64,000 nucleotides of DNA from Chryseobacterium sp. MYb7 (GTDB lineage Bacteria > Bacteroidota > Bacteroidia > Flavobacteriales > Weeksellaceae): positions 1 to 64,000 of the forward strand of contig NZ_PCOU01000013.1 in the NCBI RefSeq assembly GCF_002979455.1. Direction: 5' to 3'. The notes under the pieces are model-generated. The model made no database searches and was not told the origin of the DNA. It worked only from the letters and a program-made list of their open reading frames with translations. Of this stretch, positions 1 to 8,990 are shown one piece after another; position 1 is the first letter of the stretch, and each line of letters opens with the position of its first letter. The position numbers and the translations under genes were made by a program.

Positions 1-587
1 ATTTTTTCATCAGACATCAGTGGTATTTTGACCTCTGCTATCCCATTTGCATTCACCAGAGCTTTGTAGCTTCGGGTGTGTCGGTTGTTTTTATTGATGA
101 CCGGATCATGACCTTTGCCTGGAGCATCATCTTCCCAAAGGTGAAATTCTATTTCCTTATTGAACATGGCAATGCAGTGAGCCTGCGCAATAAGGGTATC
201 GCGATAGCTGGCTTTATTGACATCCTTTGCTCCTCTGTTGAAAAGGATGACTTTATCTATTTTTGGAACCTTGTTACTGGTAGGAATCAGTATAAAAGTA
301 CCAACCAGTTCTTTGGTTTCAGGAAGTCCGGGTAAGATCCCCTTTTTAGTTTCATAGACTTTCATTTGAAATTCTATTCCCAGCGCTATTTCTCCAAAGT
401 TGTAGGTTACTTTTTCACCGGTTTTGGGTTGGTTGGTGATATCTTTCCAGGCTCCGTTTTTTTGTTTTTTATAAAGATGCCATTCATATTCTCCTTTCAA
501 CCCGAATGAGAGGCCGGAAGGTTGTATTTCGTAGGGATAGGTTTTTCCTACCATAGGATTTTGATTCCCGATAATAATTCCTGTCAT
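1..587 (-). CDS. Incomplete gene: N-terminal carrier domain of a probable secreted effector
   Basis: An open frame starts at 587 and runs off the left edge without a stop, giving at least 195 residues. It begins MTGIIIGNQNPMVGKTYPYE and reads as a beta-rich, Ig-like module without a signal peptide. It lies 3 nt downstream of the LysM/PAAR-like gene on the same strand, so it is probably co-transcribed with it. In Flavobacteriia, similar N-terminal modules precede variable enzymatic C-termini in type VI secretion loci; I rely on memory for that family link, and the informative C-terminus lies outside the window. Function is unassigned. Confidence 0.7.
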   Translation of the reverse strand, partial: MTGIIIGNQNPMVGKTYPYEIQPSGLSFGLKGEYEWHLYKKQKNGAWKDITNQPKTGEKVTYNFGEIALGIEFQMKVYETKKGILPGLPETKELVGTFILIPTSNKVPKIDKVILFNRGAKDVNKASYRDTLIAQAHCIAMFNKEIEFHLWEDDAPGKGHDPVINKNNRHTRSYKALVNANGIAEVKIPLMSDEK

Positions 588-590
588 GGC

Positions 591-1442
591 TTAGCTGTAA
601 TAAAGTTCGTCTGTACCTTTTGTATCTTCCTTGAATTCATTAAAATCTACAACAGGATTGTAGATTTGCTGTTCCTGCGTATTCGCTTTTCCAACCTGAC
701 TTTTGCTGGTTTCACTTTTCTGGCCATGTTTGAGAATGGTGATTTTCCCTCCTGTGCTGCACATCAGTTCTGAGATCTCTGTAAGACAGCTTTTTTCCAT
801 GACTTTTACTTTCTCATAGGTTTTCTGCCATTTTCCTGCAGGAGCATAGGCACAGGGAAGATATCCGCTGGAAGTAGGCTTTAGTTTGCATTGTCCAAAC
901 GGTTGTGCTGCTGGATCCAGCTGAAGATCATCCTCCGTTACTGCCAGATAATCGGCATTTCCTTCTTCATCATTCCAGTAATGCTTTTGGTGGCTGGTTA
1001 CTTTAAATTTTGGAAATTTAAAACCCTGATTACACTGCACTATTCCTTTCTGTACAATAAAATATTTTCCTTCATGAGGACTGGAACCACTGTCTTCTTT
1101 TGTATCTTTCTTTTCCTCTTTATTGGATGGTTGCTCAGTTTTTTCAGATGTTTGTTCACTGTTTTGTTGAAGCTCTTCCGTTGAATTTTCTTCACCAGAA
1201 GCTATATCCTCTGAAGGTGTTTCCTGAGAGAAGGCAGTGATATTTTGAGGTTCTGTTTCATCAGTCATGAGTTGTGGATCTTCCGGAATAAAAATGGTTT
1301 TTCCGGGAACGGGTTCCTGCGTAACATCTTCCGGCGGGCAGTGAAGATTATGATAGGTTTTTAAAATGCCTTCATTTTTCAGCTTAAACTGCCGGGCTAA
1401 CGAACTGAATGTATCGCCTTTTTGTGTGACATAATTTTTCAT
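591..1442 (-). CDS. LysM plus DUF4280 (PAAR-like) protein, candidate type VI spike tip
   Basis: This 283-aa protein has an N-terminal LysM module (residues 3-53), an acidic Glu/Ser/Thr-rich linker (about 54-125) and a C-terminal DUF4280 PAAR-like domain (about 126-242). The DUF4280 domain shows QCNQG, PFGQC, LPCAYAPAGKW and a final MCSTGGKI block, with cysteines at 137, 185, 197, 219 and 228. PAAR-like domains cap the VgrG spike of contractile secretion systems and often carry or recruit effectors. There is no signal peptide, as expected for cytosolic spike loading. It is 1 nt from the upstream LysM gene and 3 nt from the downstream incomplete gene, so the three probably form one operon. Spike function is inferred from the domain. 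Confidence 0.8.
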   Translation of the reverse strand: MKNYVTQKGDTFSSLARQFKLKNEGILKTYHNLHCPPEDVTQEPVPGKTIFIPEDPQLMTDETEPQNITAFSQETPSEDIASGEENSTEELQQNSEQTSEKTEQPSNKEEKKDTKEDSGSSPHEGKYFIVQKGIVQCNQGFKFPKFKVTSHQKHYWNDEEGNADYLAVTEDDLQLDPAAQPFGQCKLKPTSSGYLPCAYAPAGKWQKTYEKVKVMEKSCLTEISELMCSTGGKITILKHGQKSETSKSQVGKANTQEQQIYNPVVDFNEFKEDTKGTDELYYS

Positions 1443-1443
1443 A

Positions 1444-2466
1444 TTATCCTTGTGTTATATTGATGTGATGTTGGTGAATAAATTCTTCTTCATGATTCAG
1501 TAAAACCGAAGCTTTCGCCTGAAGTAGATTCTTATTTTTGGTATGAGTGGTGTATTCTAATACGATGTTTCCTGATGCTGGTTCAGGTGCAGATTCTTTA
1601 AGTTGAATACCGCGCATGATCTCTTGCGAAGTGCACAATTCAATGATTTTACCATTTAAAATGGTCGAAACAGAGTCTTCCTCTATATTTTCCTGTTCAA
1701 TAGTAATTTCGCATTGTACCGGAAAGGAATTCTGTACTAAATAGAAAGATTCTTTCCATTTTGTTTTCTTTTGAAACCAGTCAATTTTGGGAAATAGGGT
1801 CTGAAATAGGAGTGTACTTTGAAACTGCCTTAATAAAAACATTTCGTCGTTGATGCTCTTTTCAAACGTATCCATATAATGTTGAGAAACCTCTCCTACG
1901 TAGAATTCTTCAAGTTCTTTACGTTGTTTGGAAAAAGTATCCGTAATTCTCTTATGGTTTTCAAATCCGATTATTTTACCTTGTTCATTAACAATAAACT
2001 CAAGAGGCATAATGCTTTGCATACATGCCATAGAAAGGCTGCTTACCTTATCATCAGGTGGATTTCCGTTGGATTTGAAATCTTTCTGAAGATAATTCAG
2101 GATATATTGACCTGTATTTTTGTCTTTGCGAAGATTGAGTTCCACGGCATATTTGATGTTGACATTAGATTCGAACGGACTTTCAAAAGTTTCATCAACA
2201 GTATATATTTTAGCAAAAAAAGAATCGGATAGTTGATTGGGTAGACTATTCTTTCTTTCCTGCTCTTTTTGTTCTTTAGTTTTAAAATCTGTCGGGACAA
2301 AGATCTTTTTGACCTGATTAAGATTTTCAAACCAGACCTTATCCATTTTTTGACAATGGAAATTATGAAACAGCTTTAGCTCCTCGCCAGTCATGTCCAG
2401 CCGGGAAGCGATAGAGGTCAGCGTGTCTCCATTTCGTACCTGATATTGTAAGAAATCAATTTCCAT
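1444..2466 (-). CDS. LysM-domain protein of unknown function
   Basis: The 340-aa product begins with a clear LysM module (residues about 6-50: QYQVRNGDTLTSIASRLDM) followed by about 290 residues I do not recognise, predicted soluble. It lacks a signal peptide, so the LysM probably acts as an adaptor fold and not as a periplasmic wall anchor. It is the first gene of a tight three-gene minus-strand cluster with the LysM/DUF4280 protein. The LysM modules of the two proteins share the NFHC/NLHC ending, which suggests duplication. A chaperone or adaptor role for the spike is possible but only inferred from position. Confidence 0.7.
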   Translation of the reverse strand: MEIDFLQYQVRNGDTLTSIASRLDMTGEELKLFHNFHCQKMDKVWFENLNQVKKIFVPTDFKTKEQKEQERKNSLPNQLSDSFFAKIYTVDETFESPFESNVNIKYAVELNLRKDKNTGQYILNYLQKDFKSNGNPPDDKVSSLSMACMQSIMPLEFIVNEQGKIIGFENHKRITDTFSKQRKELEEFYVGEVSQHYMDTFEKSINDEMFLLRQFQSTLLFQTLFPKIDWFQKKTKWKESFYLVQNSFPVQCEITIEQENIEEDSVSTILNGKIIELCTSQEIMRGIQLKESAPEPASGNIVLEYTTHTKNKNLLQAKASVLLNHEEEFIHQHHINITQG

Positions 2467-2823
2467 CTAATGTGAATTATCCGATAAAGCTATTAAAAAA
2501 CTCTATTTGAAATTAATTTTTGGGATTAAATTTTAAAAATTGTAGTAGAATTACGATATGAGAAAACCACCCCGTCAAAAATTCTTTGAATTTTCACCAC
2601 CCCTCCAAGGGAGGGGAATATTACGTCTTCAGTTGGGATGTCTGCCAGAAGTGTAATTTTCCAATATTTTTTTAATGTAATAACAATTGTGTGGGTAAGA
2701 TTATCATTCCAATGGTGTTACCCTGTAGGAATATGGGCCATCTTTATGCTGGCTCAAAATATGATGTACAATACAATAAAAATTATTGATTTATTATTAC
2801 TTTTAGAGCTATAAAAAACAGCC
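2467..2823. repeat. Intergenic region with a double-hairpin REP-like repeat
   Basis: This divergent spacer between the LysM gene and the plus-strand exported protein contains two adjacent small palindromes. The first is AAAATTC (2578-2584)/GAATTTT (2588-2594) with loop TTT. The second is CCCCTCC (2600-2606)/GGAGGGG (2610-2616) with loop AAG. The GC-rich second hairpin stands out against an A+T-rich background and has the look of a dispersed repetitive extragenic palindrome. No T-tract follows, so it is not an obvious terminator. The remainder is A+T-rich promoter-like sequence for both flanking genes. Confidence 0.55.
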
Positions 2824-3468
2824 ATGAAAAATATTTTATCCGGAGTTTTCATTGTATTGATGGGTTTATGTTTCGGAAATGCTCACGGATTTACGGAACA
2901 GTCTTCTGTTTTTTTCACCACTCAAGCGAAAGATGCGGTAAAGATTAAAGAAGCATTCAATGAAAAGGATACTACCAAAGTGGAAAATTTAAAAGACCGT
3001 TTGAAACCTATTCAGGCTAATTTTAAAAGAATCAATTCAATCACGAAATGGACTTCCGTTGAAAAAAGAAGTATTGAAGGTGAATCGGCAGAAGGAGGTG
3101 AAGCTGTATTTTATTACACCAATAAAAATCTGGAAAAAGTGATCGCCAGACATTATGGAGAAATGGGACAGGTATTGATAGAGTATTATCTCCTGAATGG
3201 ACAATTATCTTTTGTTCTCGAGAAAGAATACAAGTATAACCGACCACTTTTCTACGATAATAAAGCAATGAAAGAGAATAATGATACGGAAGCCTTTGAT
3301 TTCAATAAGTCAGAGATTATCACAACCAGGAATTACTTTGAAAATGGAAATATCATTATGATCAATAATACTACAGGACGTGGATTTAATATCAGTGCTG
3401 ATTATCTGTCTGAACAGGAGAAAAATTTAACAGAGAGTTTCAAAAAGCTTCTGAAACTGGCAGAATGA
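2824..3468 (+). CDS. Exported protein of unknown function
   Basis: The 214-aa product starts with a signal peptide (residues 1-22, Lys-Asn followed by a hydrophobic core ending NAHG), so it is probably periplasmic or secreted. The mature part is hydrophilic, with alternating short beta-prone segments and no cysteines near the signal that would make it a lipoprotein. I do not recognise the family. It lies between the LysM/PAAR-like cluster and a zinc-ribbon gene, both on the opposite strand. It is a stand-alone gene whose stop is 6 nt from the convergent neighbour. Confidence 0.7.
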   Translation: MKNILSGVFIVLMGLCFGNAHGFTEQSSVFFTTQAKDAVKIKEAFNEKDTTKVENLKDRLKPIQANFKRINSITKWTSVEKRSIEGESAEGGEAVFYYTNKNLEKVIARHYGEMGQVLIEYYLLNGQLSFVLEKEYKYNRPLFYDNKAMKENNDTEAFDFNKSEIITTRNYFENGNIIMINNTTGRGFNISADYLSEQEKNLTESFKKLLKLAE

Positions 3469-3474
3469 CATCTA

Positions 3475-4014
3475 TTATTTCTTATCAGCTTTTATAATAT
3501 TCAGTCTTTCTTCCACTTCATTAATCCTTTTTAGCCAATAATTAATTCCTTCCTGATTGGTTACTGTTTCTTTAAATGCATTGCGGTTTACTGCCCATAA
3601 GTGTGAGCTGTTTTTTTGATAATCCAGTTCGCGTTCTTTTTTATTTTCAGGTTCTGTGCGGTATCTCCAGAATACCAGTGCATGCATGTATTCTGAACGG
3701 ATTTTTTCAAGATAGTTGATAATAGCCTTGCGATCCTGAGGAATATATCCGGGGCCGGAGCAGCCACACGAATGAAAAGTAATTCCAACCGTATACAAAT
3801 CACGGATATGAGCCCATTGTTTATCGTCATTTTTAGGTGGCGATTTAAAGTCAAGTCCCATATTGGCCATCAGATTTCCACATTCCGGGCATTTGGCTTC
3901 CACAGAGACCCCGGTGTCCCGGTCCACATCTTTCAAATGGCGGCGTTTGAATGTTTTCTGGCAGTTGAAACAGGCATAATGACCTTTGTAAACCATCATG
4001 GAGTATCGGCACAT
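3475..4014 (-). CDS. Zinc-ribbon protein of unknown function
   Basis: The 179-aa protein carries an N-terminal zinc ribbon: C15-x2-C18 and C42-x2-C45 (CFNC and CPEC). A second Cys-rich spot follows at HSCGCSG (C83, C85). The rest is charged and partly helical, ending in a Glu/Lys-rich helix. There is no signal peptide, so it is probably cytosolic. Metal binding is a direct reading of the cysteine pattern, while the biological role is unknown. It is followed on the same strand by a 161-aa gene (stop to start spacing is small), and both lie beside the putative secretion cluster. Confidence 0.7.
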   Translation of the reverse strand: MCRYSMMVYKGHYACFNCQKTFKRRHLKDVDRDTGVSVEAKCPECGNLMANMGLDFKSPPKNDDKQWAHIRDLYTVGITFHSCGCSGPGYIPQDRKAIINYLEKIRSEYMHALVFWRYRTEPENKKERELDYQKNSSHLWAVNRNAFKETVTNQEGINYWLKRINEVEERLNIIKADKK

Positions 4015-4048
4015 ATTAAAATCTTAATCTTTGGTTAAAAGTTATTTT

Positions 4049-4534
4049 TTATTTGTTTTTTTCCTCTTCATTAAAATTGATTCCCATCAGGCTGCTGGCA
4101 CTTCTCGGATCGTATACCGACCATATATTTCCCCAGGGAAATTTGAAGGTGCAGCTTGGGTAAGGAATTTTCTTTTTTTGGGTGGGCGGCATTTCCAGAA
4201 TCCTGGTGAGAAATGTATTATTCCGGTGGAAAACTCTCATTTCTTTTTCTTCTGTCCAATCATTCCAGTCTTTTGCATCAGTCTTTTCCCAGGTGCTCAT
4301 ATGGATGATATCCAGATGATCTCCGAAAAAACACAAACTGAAAGATACCTGATAGCCTGCTATTTCTATACTCTTAAAATAATACCAAAAATACCCGGTT
4401 TTTACATCCCACATATTATGGTACATTTTTTTATAAAAATCAGTCTGTTTCAGCTGATCAAATTTCATTCCCTTGTACAGTCTGGTAGTAAAGGTTTCCA
4501 GGTCTATAACTCCATTTTCACTGTTAATCAGCAT
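4049..4534 (-). CDS. Hypothetical protein, aromatic-rich
   Basis: The 161-aa product is rich in Trp, Tyr and Phe (for example YHNMWDVKTGYFWYYF) and has no signal peptide or clear membrane segment. It reads as one alpha/beta domain. I do not recognise it. It precedes the zinc-ribbon gene on the same strand with about 34 nt between them, suggesting co-transcription. Small soluble proteins of this kind next to spike/effector genes are often immunity proteins, but nothing in this sequence proves that. Confidence 0.6.
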   Translation of the reverse strand: MLINSENGVIDLETFTTRLYKGMKFDQLKQTDFYKKMYHNMWDVKTGYFWYYFKSIEIAGYQVSFSLCFFGDHLDIIHMSTWEKTDAKDWNDWTEEKEMRVFHRNNTFLTRILEMPPTQKKKIPYPSCTFKFPWGNIWSVYDPRSASSLMGINFNEEEKNK

Positions 4535-4639
4535 GTCCCAAAAAATTGAAGCTATAAATATACCCGTTTTTTCTTTACAGACGACGAATAATATTTATAG
4601 CTTTCAGTAGAAATAGAAATATCGGTGTGTTATTTTGGG

Positions 4640-6919
4640 CTATGGGTTTGAAATTATTAATGTAGATGGGATATCAGAAAGCCAGAGACTTTTGGTATCG
4701 ATCAGATTTTTCCAGCTTTTGCTGCTGATCAGCATCAGATCCTGAGAGTTCAGGAATTCTTTCTCAATCTTTTTCTCATTATACAGCGTAATATGATTAG
4801 GAGCAACCTGTTCTATACTTCTGATCAATTCTTTCACCTCAATATTATTTCGGATCTGTCCGGCAGCATCCAGAATAATAATCTGAGAATTATTGTTATT
4901 GATCAGCCTTTTAGCATATTCAAGAAGGTAAAAATCACTCAGATTAAAGATGGGAACAAATACTTTATCTGCCGCTTTAAAATCTTTTTCTACCAAAATT
5001 CCCACAGGAATATTGGTTTTGTCCAGAATCTGAAGGGTGAAATCGTCAAAAGGAGAATTGTTGAATATATTTCCTTTGCCTTTTACCGTATTGAGAAGCT
5101 TTTCAGGATTGATAATTTTGGTTGTAAAACCCAGTAATCGTCCTAATAAACTTCCCTCATACATGGATTTTCCAAGCATGATCAGGAGTAGGTCATAATG
5201 TCCTTTATTGGTAATGCTGGCAAGATCACTTTCAATATCGGTAGAGGCTTTGAATAGGGTAGTCACCTCTAGATTAAGGTCATGAGAAGTTTCAATCACG
5301 TTCTGAAACTGGGAGTCTTCATATTCATTGATATCATAGGCATGCATTTCATCTACCGGAGCAATGTTCATCGCAGTGATGCTTTTATTGCCGTTCATTT
5401 TATGAGTAAAATTGTGGGCCAGTTTTAAGAGAGTACTTCCGGATTCCGGTTTATCAAAAGAGAGAAGAACTCTGTATTTGGAATCATTTTCGTGAGTGGG
5501 TTCGTCCTGATTTTTTTTAGATTTAAATATAAAATTAATGAAGTCTAGGGCAGGACCTGTCATGAAGGTGGTGAAAAGTGCCATGATCACAAGCATTGCA
5601 AAGATTTCAGGACTTAAAACCCCAAGGTCATATCCGATGTTCAGAACAATAAGTTCCATAAGCCCTCTGGTATTCATCAGAGCTCCGATCGTTAAGCTTT
5701 CTTTCCAGTTAATGCCTACAAATCTGGCTGTGAGTGCACTTCCCGCAAACTTTCCGAGAACAGCGGTCAGAATAATAAATCCGGCTGTCATCCATAAATG
5801 GCTGTCATTCAGAAGCCCGATTTGTGTACGAAGTCCTGTAAATACAAAGAACAACGGAAGTAAAAGTACCAAAGCCACATCTTCTACTTTATCAATAAAA
5901 AGCGTACGGAATTTTGTATTCTCAGGCATAATAGCTCCCGCCATAAAGGCACCGAATAACGCGTGAATACCAATTACCTCAGTAGCATATGCCGATAAAA
6001 TCAGAGTCAGAAAGAAAATAGCAACCATTGGTTTGCTGATTGTATTTTTCCCTGCCTGAAGGTCTCCGATTCTTTTCAGGAATGGTCTGACAATTTTTAT
6101 CATTAAAAATACATAGGCAATAGCCATAATGATCACATAGATAGAGCTTGTGAAAGAGCCTGCTTTTACAATAGCAATTACAGCAGCAAGAATACACCAT
6201 GCCGTAATATCATCGGCTGCAGCACAGGTGATAACAATGGTTCCAAGCTTGGTTTTCTGAAGGTTTCTCTCCTGTACAATTCTCGCCAATACCGGAAAGG
6301 CTGTAATACTCATAGAAATCGCTATGAATAAAGCGAAGGAAGTAAACTGAATGCCTTCCGGTGCAAATTCCTGATAAACAAAATAAGAGAGTCCTATTCC
6401 CAAAGCGAAAGGAATAATAATACTAGCATGGCTGATCACCACGGCATCATGAGCTTTTTTTCTTAATACACTCAGGTCCAGCTCCATTCCTACGATGTAC
6501 ATAAACAAGATAAGACCTATCTGACTCAGAAACTGAAGGTTGCCTAATGATTCTTTTGGGAAAAGAAAAGCGGAAAACTCAGGGAAGTACATTCCCACTA
6601 ATGATGGTCCCAACACAATACCTGCAATCATTTCTCCAATGACCGTAGGCTGTTTTATTTTCATACAAATCCATCCGAAAAGTCTTGCCGTCATAATAAT
6701 GGTGACAATTTGTGCCAATAGTAAGGCAAGGGGATGGTGAAGATTGGTTTTGAATGATTCCAGGAAATTTTCCCAGGTAGAGCCGCTGCTGGTATTAGCA
6801 ACAATATTTTCTTTTACTTCCAATGTCTGTCCTTCGATAATGAAATAATACATCAGACACGAAAAAACAGCGATGGTAGTAATGTAGAAAATTAAATTTT
6901 TGTATTTCCCCAAATTCAT
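4640..6919 (-). CDS. CPA2 cation:proton antiporter with C-terminal USP-like domain
   Basis: The 759-aa integral membrane protein has a first hydrophobic segment at 9-28, a periplasmic loop, then a Na+/H+ exchanger domain of about 12 further helices (about 65-460). A conserved aspartate pair D236-D237 lies in TCAAADDITAW; in NapA/NhaA-type antiporters this DD pair goes with electrogenic exchange. The cytosolic tail (about 475-759) resembles tandem universal-stress-protein folds, a common regulatory addition in Bacteroidetes. It would export Na+ or K+ in exchange for protons at the inner membrane. The ion is not decidable from the sequence. It appears monocistronic, with spacers on both sides. 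Confidence 0.88.
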   Translation of the reverse strand: MNLGKYKNLIFYITTIAVFSCLMYYFIIEGQTLEVKENIVANTSSGSTWENFLESFKTNLHHPLALLLAQIVTIIMTARLFGWICMKIKQPTVIGEMIAGIVLGPSLVGMYFPEFSAFLFPKESLGNLQFLSQIGLILFMYIVGMELDLSVLRKKAHDAVVISHASIIIPFALGIGLSYFVYQEFAPEGIQFTSFALFIAISMSITAFPVLARIVQERNLQKTKLGTIVITCAAADDITAWCILAAVIAIVKAGSFTSSIYVIIMAIAYVFLMIKIVRPFLKRIGDLQAGKNTISKPMVAIFFLTLILSAYATEVIGIHALFGAFMAGAIMPENTKFRTLFIDKVEDVALVLLLPLFFVFTGLRTQIGLLNDSHLWMTAGFIILTAVLGKFAGSALTARFVGINWKESLTIGALMNTRGLMELIVLNIGYDLGVLSPEIFAMLVIMALFTTFMTGPALDFINFIFKSKKNQDEPTHENDSKYRVLLSFDKPESGSTLLKLAHNFTHKMNGNKSITAMNIAPVDEMHAYDINEYEDSQFQNVIETSHDLNLEVTTLFKASTDIESDLASITNKGHYDLLLIMLGKSMYEGSLLGRLLGFTTKIINPEKLLNTVKGKGNIFNNSPFDDFTLQILDKTNIPVGILVEKDFKAADKVFVPIFNLSDFYLLEYAKRLINNNNSQIIILDAAGQIRNNIEVKELIRSIEQVAPNHITLYNEKKIEKEFLNSQDLMLISSKSWKNLIDTKSLWLSDIPSTLIISNP

Positions 6920-7015
6920 GATTCCAATATTTTATGCAAAGTTGATAAGAATATAGTTATGTTAAATACTCTTTTTTTTAAAATGTAATGAATGTTCTAA
7001 AAAATGTAATAAAAT

Positions 7016-7404
7016 CTATTTGAATGAATAGCCGAGTCCAAATCCTATTTTCCAGCTGCCGTTCTGATCTGCTGTTTTGGTATTATAGTAAGCCGGAATC
7101 TGGAAGGCTATTTTTTTATATACTACTGTGAGACCAGCTCCCAGTGTTGGCATAATTGGGCTGTTTTTAGTTCCGGAAGAGTGATCTTCTTTAATTCTCA
7201 GGGAAGGAAGCATTCCCAATATAAATTTTACATTTTTGTGAGTAAGGTTTATGTTAGGTCCTGTAAAGTTGAGGTAAGCACCATGATCTACATATCCGGC
7301 TACTGCAATTCCGTCAAAAATGAAACCTTCAATTTGGAAGAGGTTTCCTGGGAGAAACACAAGCCGGATATGAGAAGTCCTACAGCATAGAAACAATTTT
7401 TCAT
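7016..7404 (-). pseudogene. Small outer-membrane or exported protein gene broken by one frameshift
   Basis: Reading from 7404 gives MKNCFYAVGLLISGLCFSQE, an obvious signal peptide, but that frame stops soon after (near 7300). The rest of the gene, ending QNGSWKIGFGLGYSFK at 7016, lies in another frame. The two frames join naturally at the five-A run 7316-7320 (T run in the gene). One more base there restores a continuous 129-aa protein reading KVSFFDGIAVAGYVDHG. The alternating pattern and terminal aromatic (GLGYSFK) suit a small beta-barrel or lipocalin-like envelope protein. The break is either a homopolymer sequencing error or a true inactivation or phase-variable tract; the intact flanks favour error or a very recent event. 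Confidence 0.75.
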
Positions 7405-7515
7405 TATAAAATCAATTAATTCTATGCAAAAATAAAGGGATTGAATACTGAAAAAGGGGGAGTTGTAATGAAGAGCTTATATTCTGTAACGAAACCGGAA
7501 AGATTTGAAAAAGAC

Positions 7516-8226
7516 TTATTTTCCGAATAACTCCATCAGAGAGTTTTTATAGGCATCACCAATCTGAAGCTTTAGAAAAGTATTGTCTTCCGAAGGAATG
7601 GTGGTAATAATTTCGTTGGTTGAAAATACTTTAATGCAAGAAAGCGCAATGATCTCTTTTTTGTTGACCTGGGCAAAATCTTTTGCAGGAAGCATTTCCA
7701 GAAGGTTTTTAAAATTCAGGTTTTTTAAAACGATCGTAGTTCCGTCGCTGAGAATGATATCTTTATCCCTGCTGTCGATCTCAGAGGTTTTGATATAAGA
7801 AATCTGTTCTGTGAATATAACCGTTTTCCCAATATTGGTATTCCACTCGATAAAAGTCTTTTTAGGGTTATTTTCTACCAGTTCTTTAGCTTTTTCGAAG
7901 GCCTGGATCAGTCTTTCTTTTTTGATGGGTTTCCTTACATAATCCACCACATTCAAATCGAAAGCTTCTGCAGCATATTCTTTATAAGCCGTTGTAAAGA
8001 TGATTTTTTTGGAACCTGAAATAATCTCAGCCACCTGCAGGCCTGTCATTCCGGGCATTTCAATATCCAGAATACATAAATTGCAGTCGAGACTGTCTAT
8101 TTCGTTCAGAAAAACTTTAGGATCATTGAAGGCTTTTACCACTTCTACATTGTCAATCTGCTCACATAGAAGTTTTAGATAACTGATGGCCAGTAATTCA
8201 TCATCCAGAATAACGCATTTTATCAT
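7516..8226 (-). CDS. LytTR-family response regulator
   Basis: The 236-aa protein has an N-terminal receiver domain with the acidic pair D8-D9 and phospho-acceptor D54 (CILDIEMPGMTGLQV), and the conserved lysine in VRKPIKK. A C-terminal LytTR DNA-binding domain (about 130-236) includes the typical INKKEIIAL-like core (VNKKEIIALSCIKVF). Such regulators bind direct repeats upstream of target genes. The start overlaps the end of the sensor kinase gene by 26 nt, so the two are translationally coupled and form one two-component system of the LytS/YpdA type. Confidence 0.92.
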   Translation of the reverse strand: MIKCVILDDELLAISYLKLLCEQIDNVEVVKAFNDPKVFLNEIDSLDCNLCILDIEMPGMTGLQVAEIISGSKKIIFTTAYKEYAAEAFDLNVVDYVRKPIKKERLIQAFEKAKELVENNPKKTFIEWNTNIGKTVIFTEQISYIKTSEIDSRDKDIILSDGTTIVLKNLNFKNLLEMLPAKDFAQVNKKEIIALSCIKVFSTNEIITTIPSEDNTFLKLQIGDAYKNSLMELFGK

Positions 8227-8974
8227 AGAATTCTCCTAAATTGATTTTTAATTCTGCCGTAAAGATTCCGTTTTTTGAACTTCTTTCCAGCTGGTAATAC
8301 GTACTATAGATCATTTTAAGCCTTTGGTCAAAAGACTGGCTTCCGAATCCGCTTTTCTCCTTTTCCAGAATGTTTTTCAGTGAAGCTTTATTGCTCACTT
8401 TCATGGTGAAAATCCCATTTTCAAGCTCCATATAAATAGAAATAAAAGAATCCTGAGCCAGGAAATCCGTATGCTTGAATGCATTTTCTATAAGATCCAC
8501 AGAAATCAGCGGAGCAAATACTTTTTCCTCATACAATGCATCAGATTTATTAATCTTTGATTTGATTCTGAAGTCAAAAAGTGGATTGATCTTGATTTTA
8601 TTGATCTCAATAAGGCTTAAAGCAAAATTGAGCTCTTCTTTCGGGCTTACATATTTGTTGTTGCTTTCGTACAAAATATAATCAAGTACATTCGCCAGTT
8701 TATCCAGAGACATATACGTCTGATAGGCATGAGATTGCACTGAATTAAGAATATTTTTAAACAAATGCGGATTCAGCTTTGTTCCGATATGTTCCAGACG
8801 AACCTCATTCAGGCGCTGTTCAATAAGCTTGTTAGTCTCTGATAATTTGGTGTTTCTCTGTTTCAGCTTCTGATTCTGGCTGAAGAGATAAATGCTGGTG
8901 GTGAGAAACAGGAAAATGGCAAAAACTCCGATGAATATCAGATAATCATGAATCATGTAGTAATTGCCTTCCAT
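8201..8974 (-). CDS. LytS-type sensor histidine kinase
   Basis: The 257-aa kinase has one N-terminal membrane segment (about 10-31), a coiled coil (33-60), then the His_kinase (PF06580) region with H70 in KLNPHLFKNILNSV, and a C-terminal ATP-binding lobe with the N-box VDLIENAFKHT. It lacks a sizeable extracellular sensor domain, so the signal is probably membrane-borne or comes from a partner. Start choice is uncertain by a few codons, since a second Met lies at residue 7. The gene follows the DUF4258-like gene after 16 nt and overlaps the response regulator. Confidence 0.9.
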   Translation of the reverse strand: MEGNYYMIHDYLIFIGVFAIFLFLTTSIYLFSQNQKLKQRNTKLSETNKLIEQRLNEVRLEHIGTKLNPHLFKNILNSVQSHAYQTYMSLDKLANVLDYILYESNNKYVSPKEELNFALSLIEINKIKINPLFDFRIKSKINKSDALYEEKVFAPLISVDLIENAFKHTDFLAQDSFISIYMELENGIFTMKVSNKASLKNILEKEKSGFGSQSFDQRLKMIYSTYYQLERSSKNGIFTAELKINLGEFYDKMRYSG

Positions 8975-8990
8975 AGCTTTTTTTTGAAAA

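Noticed and set aside
7181-7390. 69-aa plus-strand frame over the broken envelope gene
   Set aside because: It is antisense to a clear signal-peptide gene and has no recognisable features.
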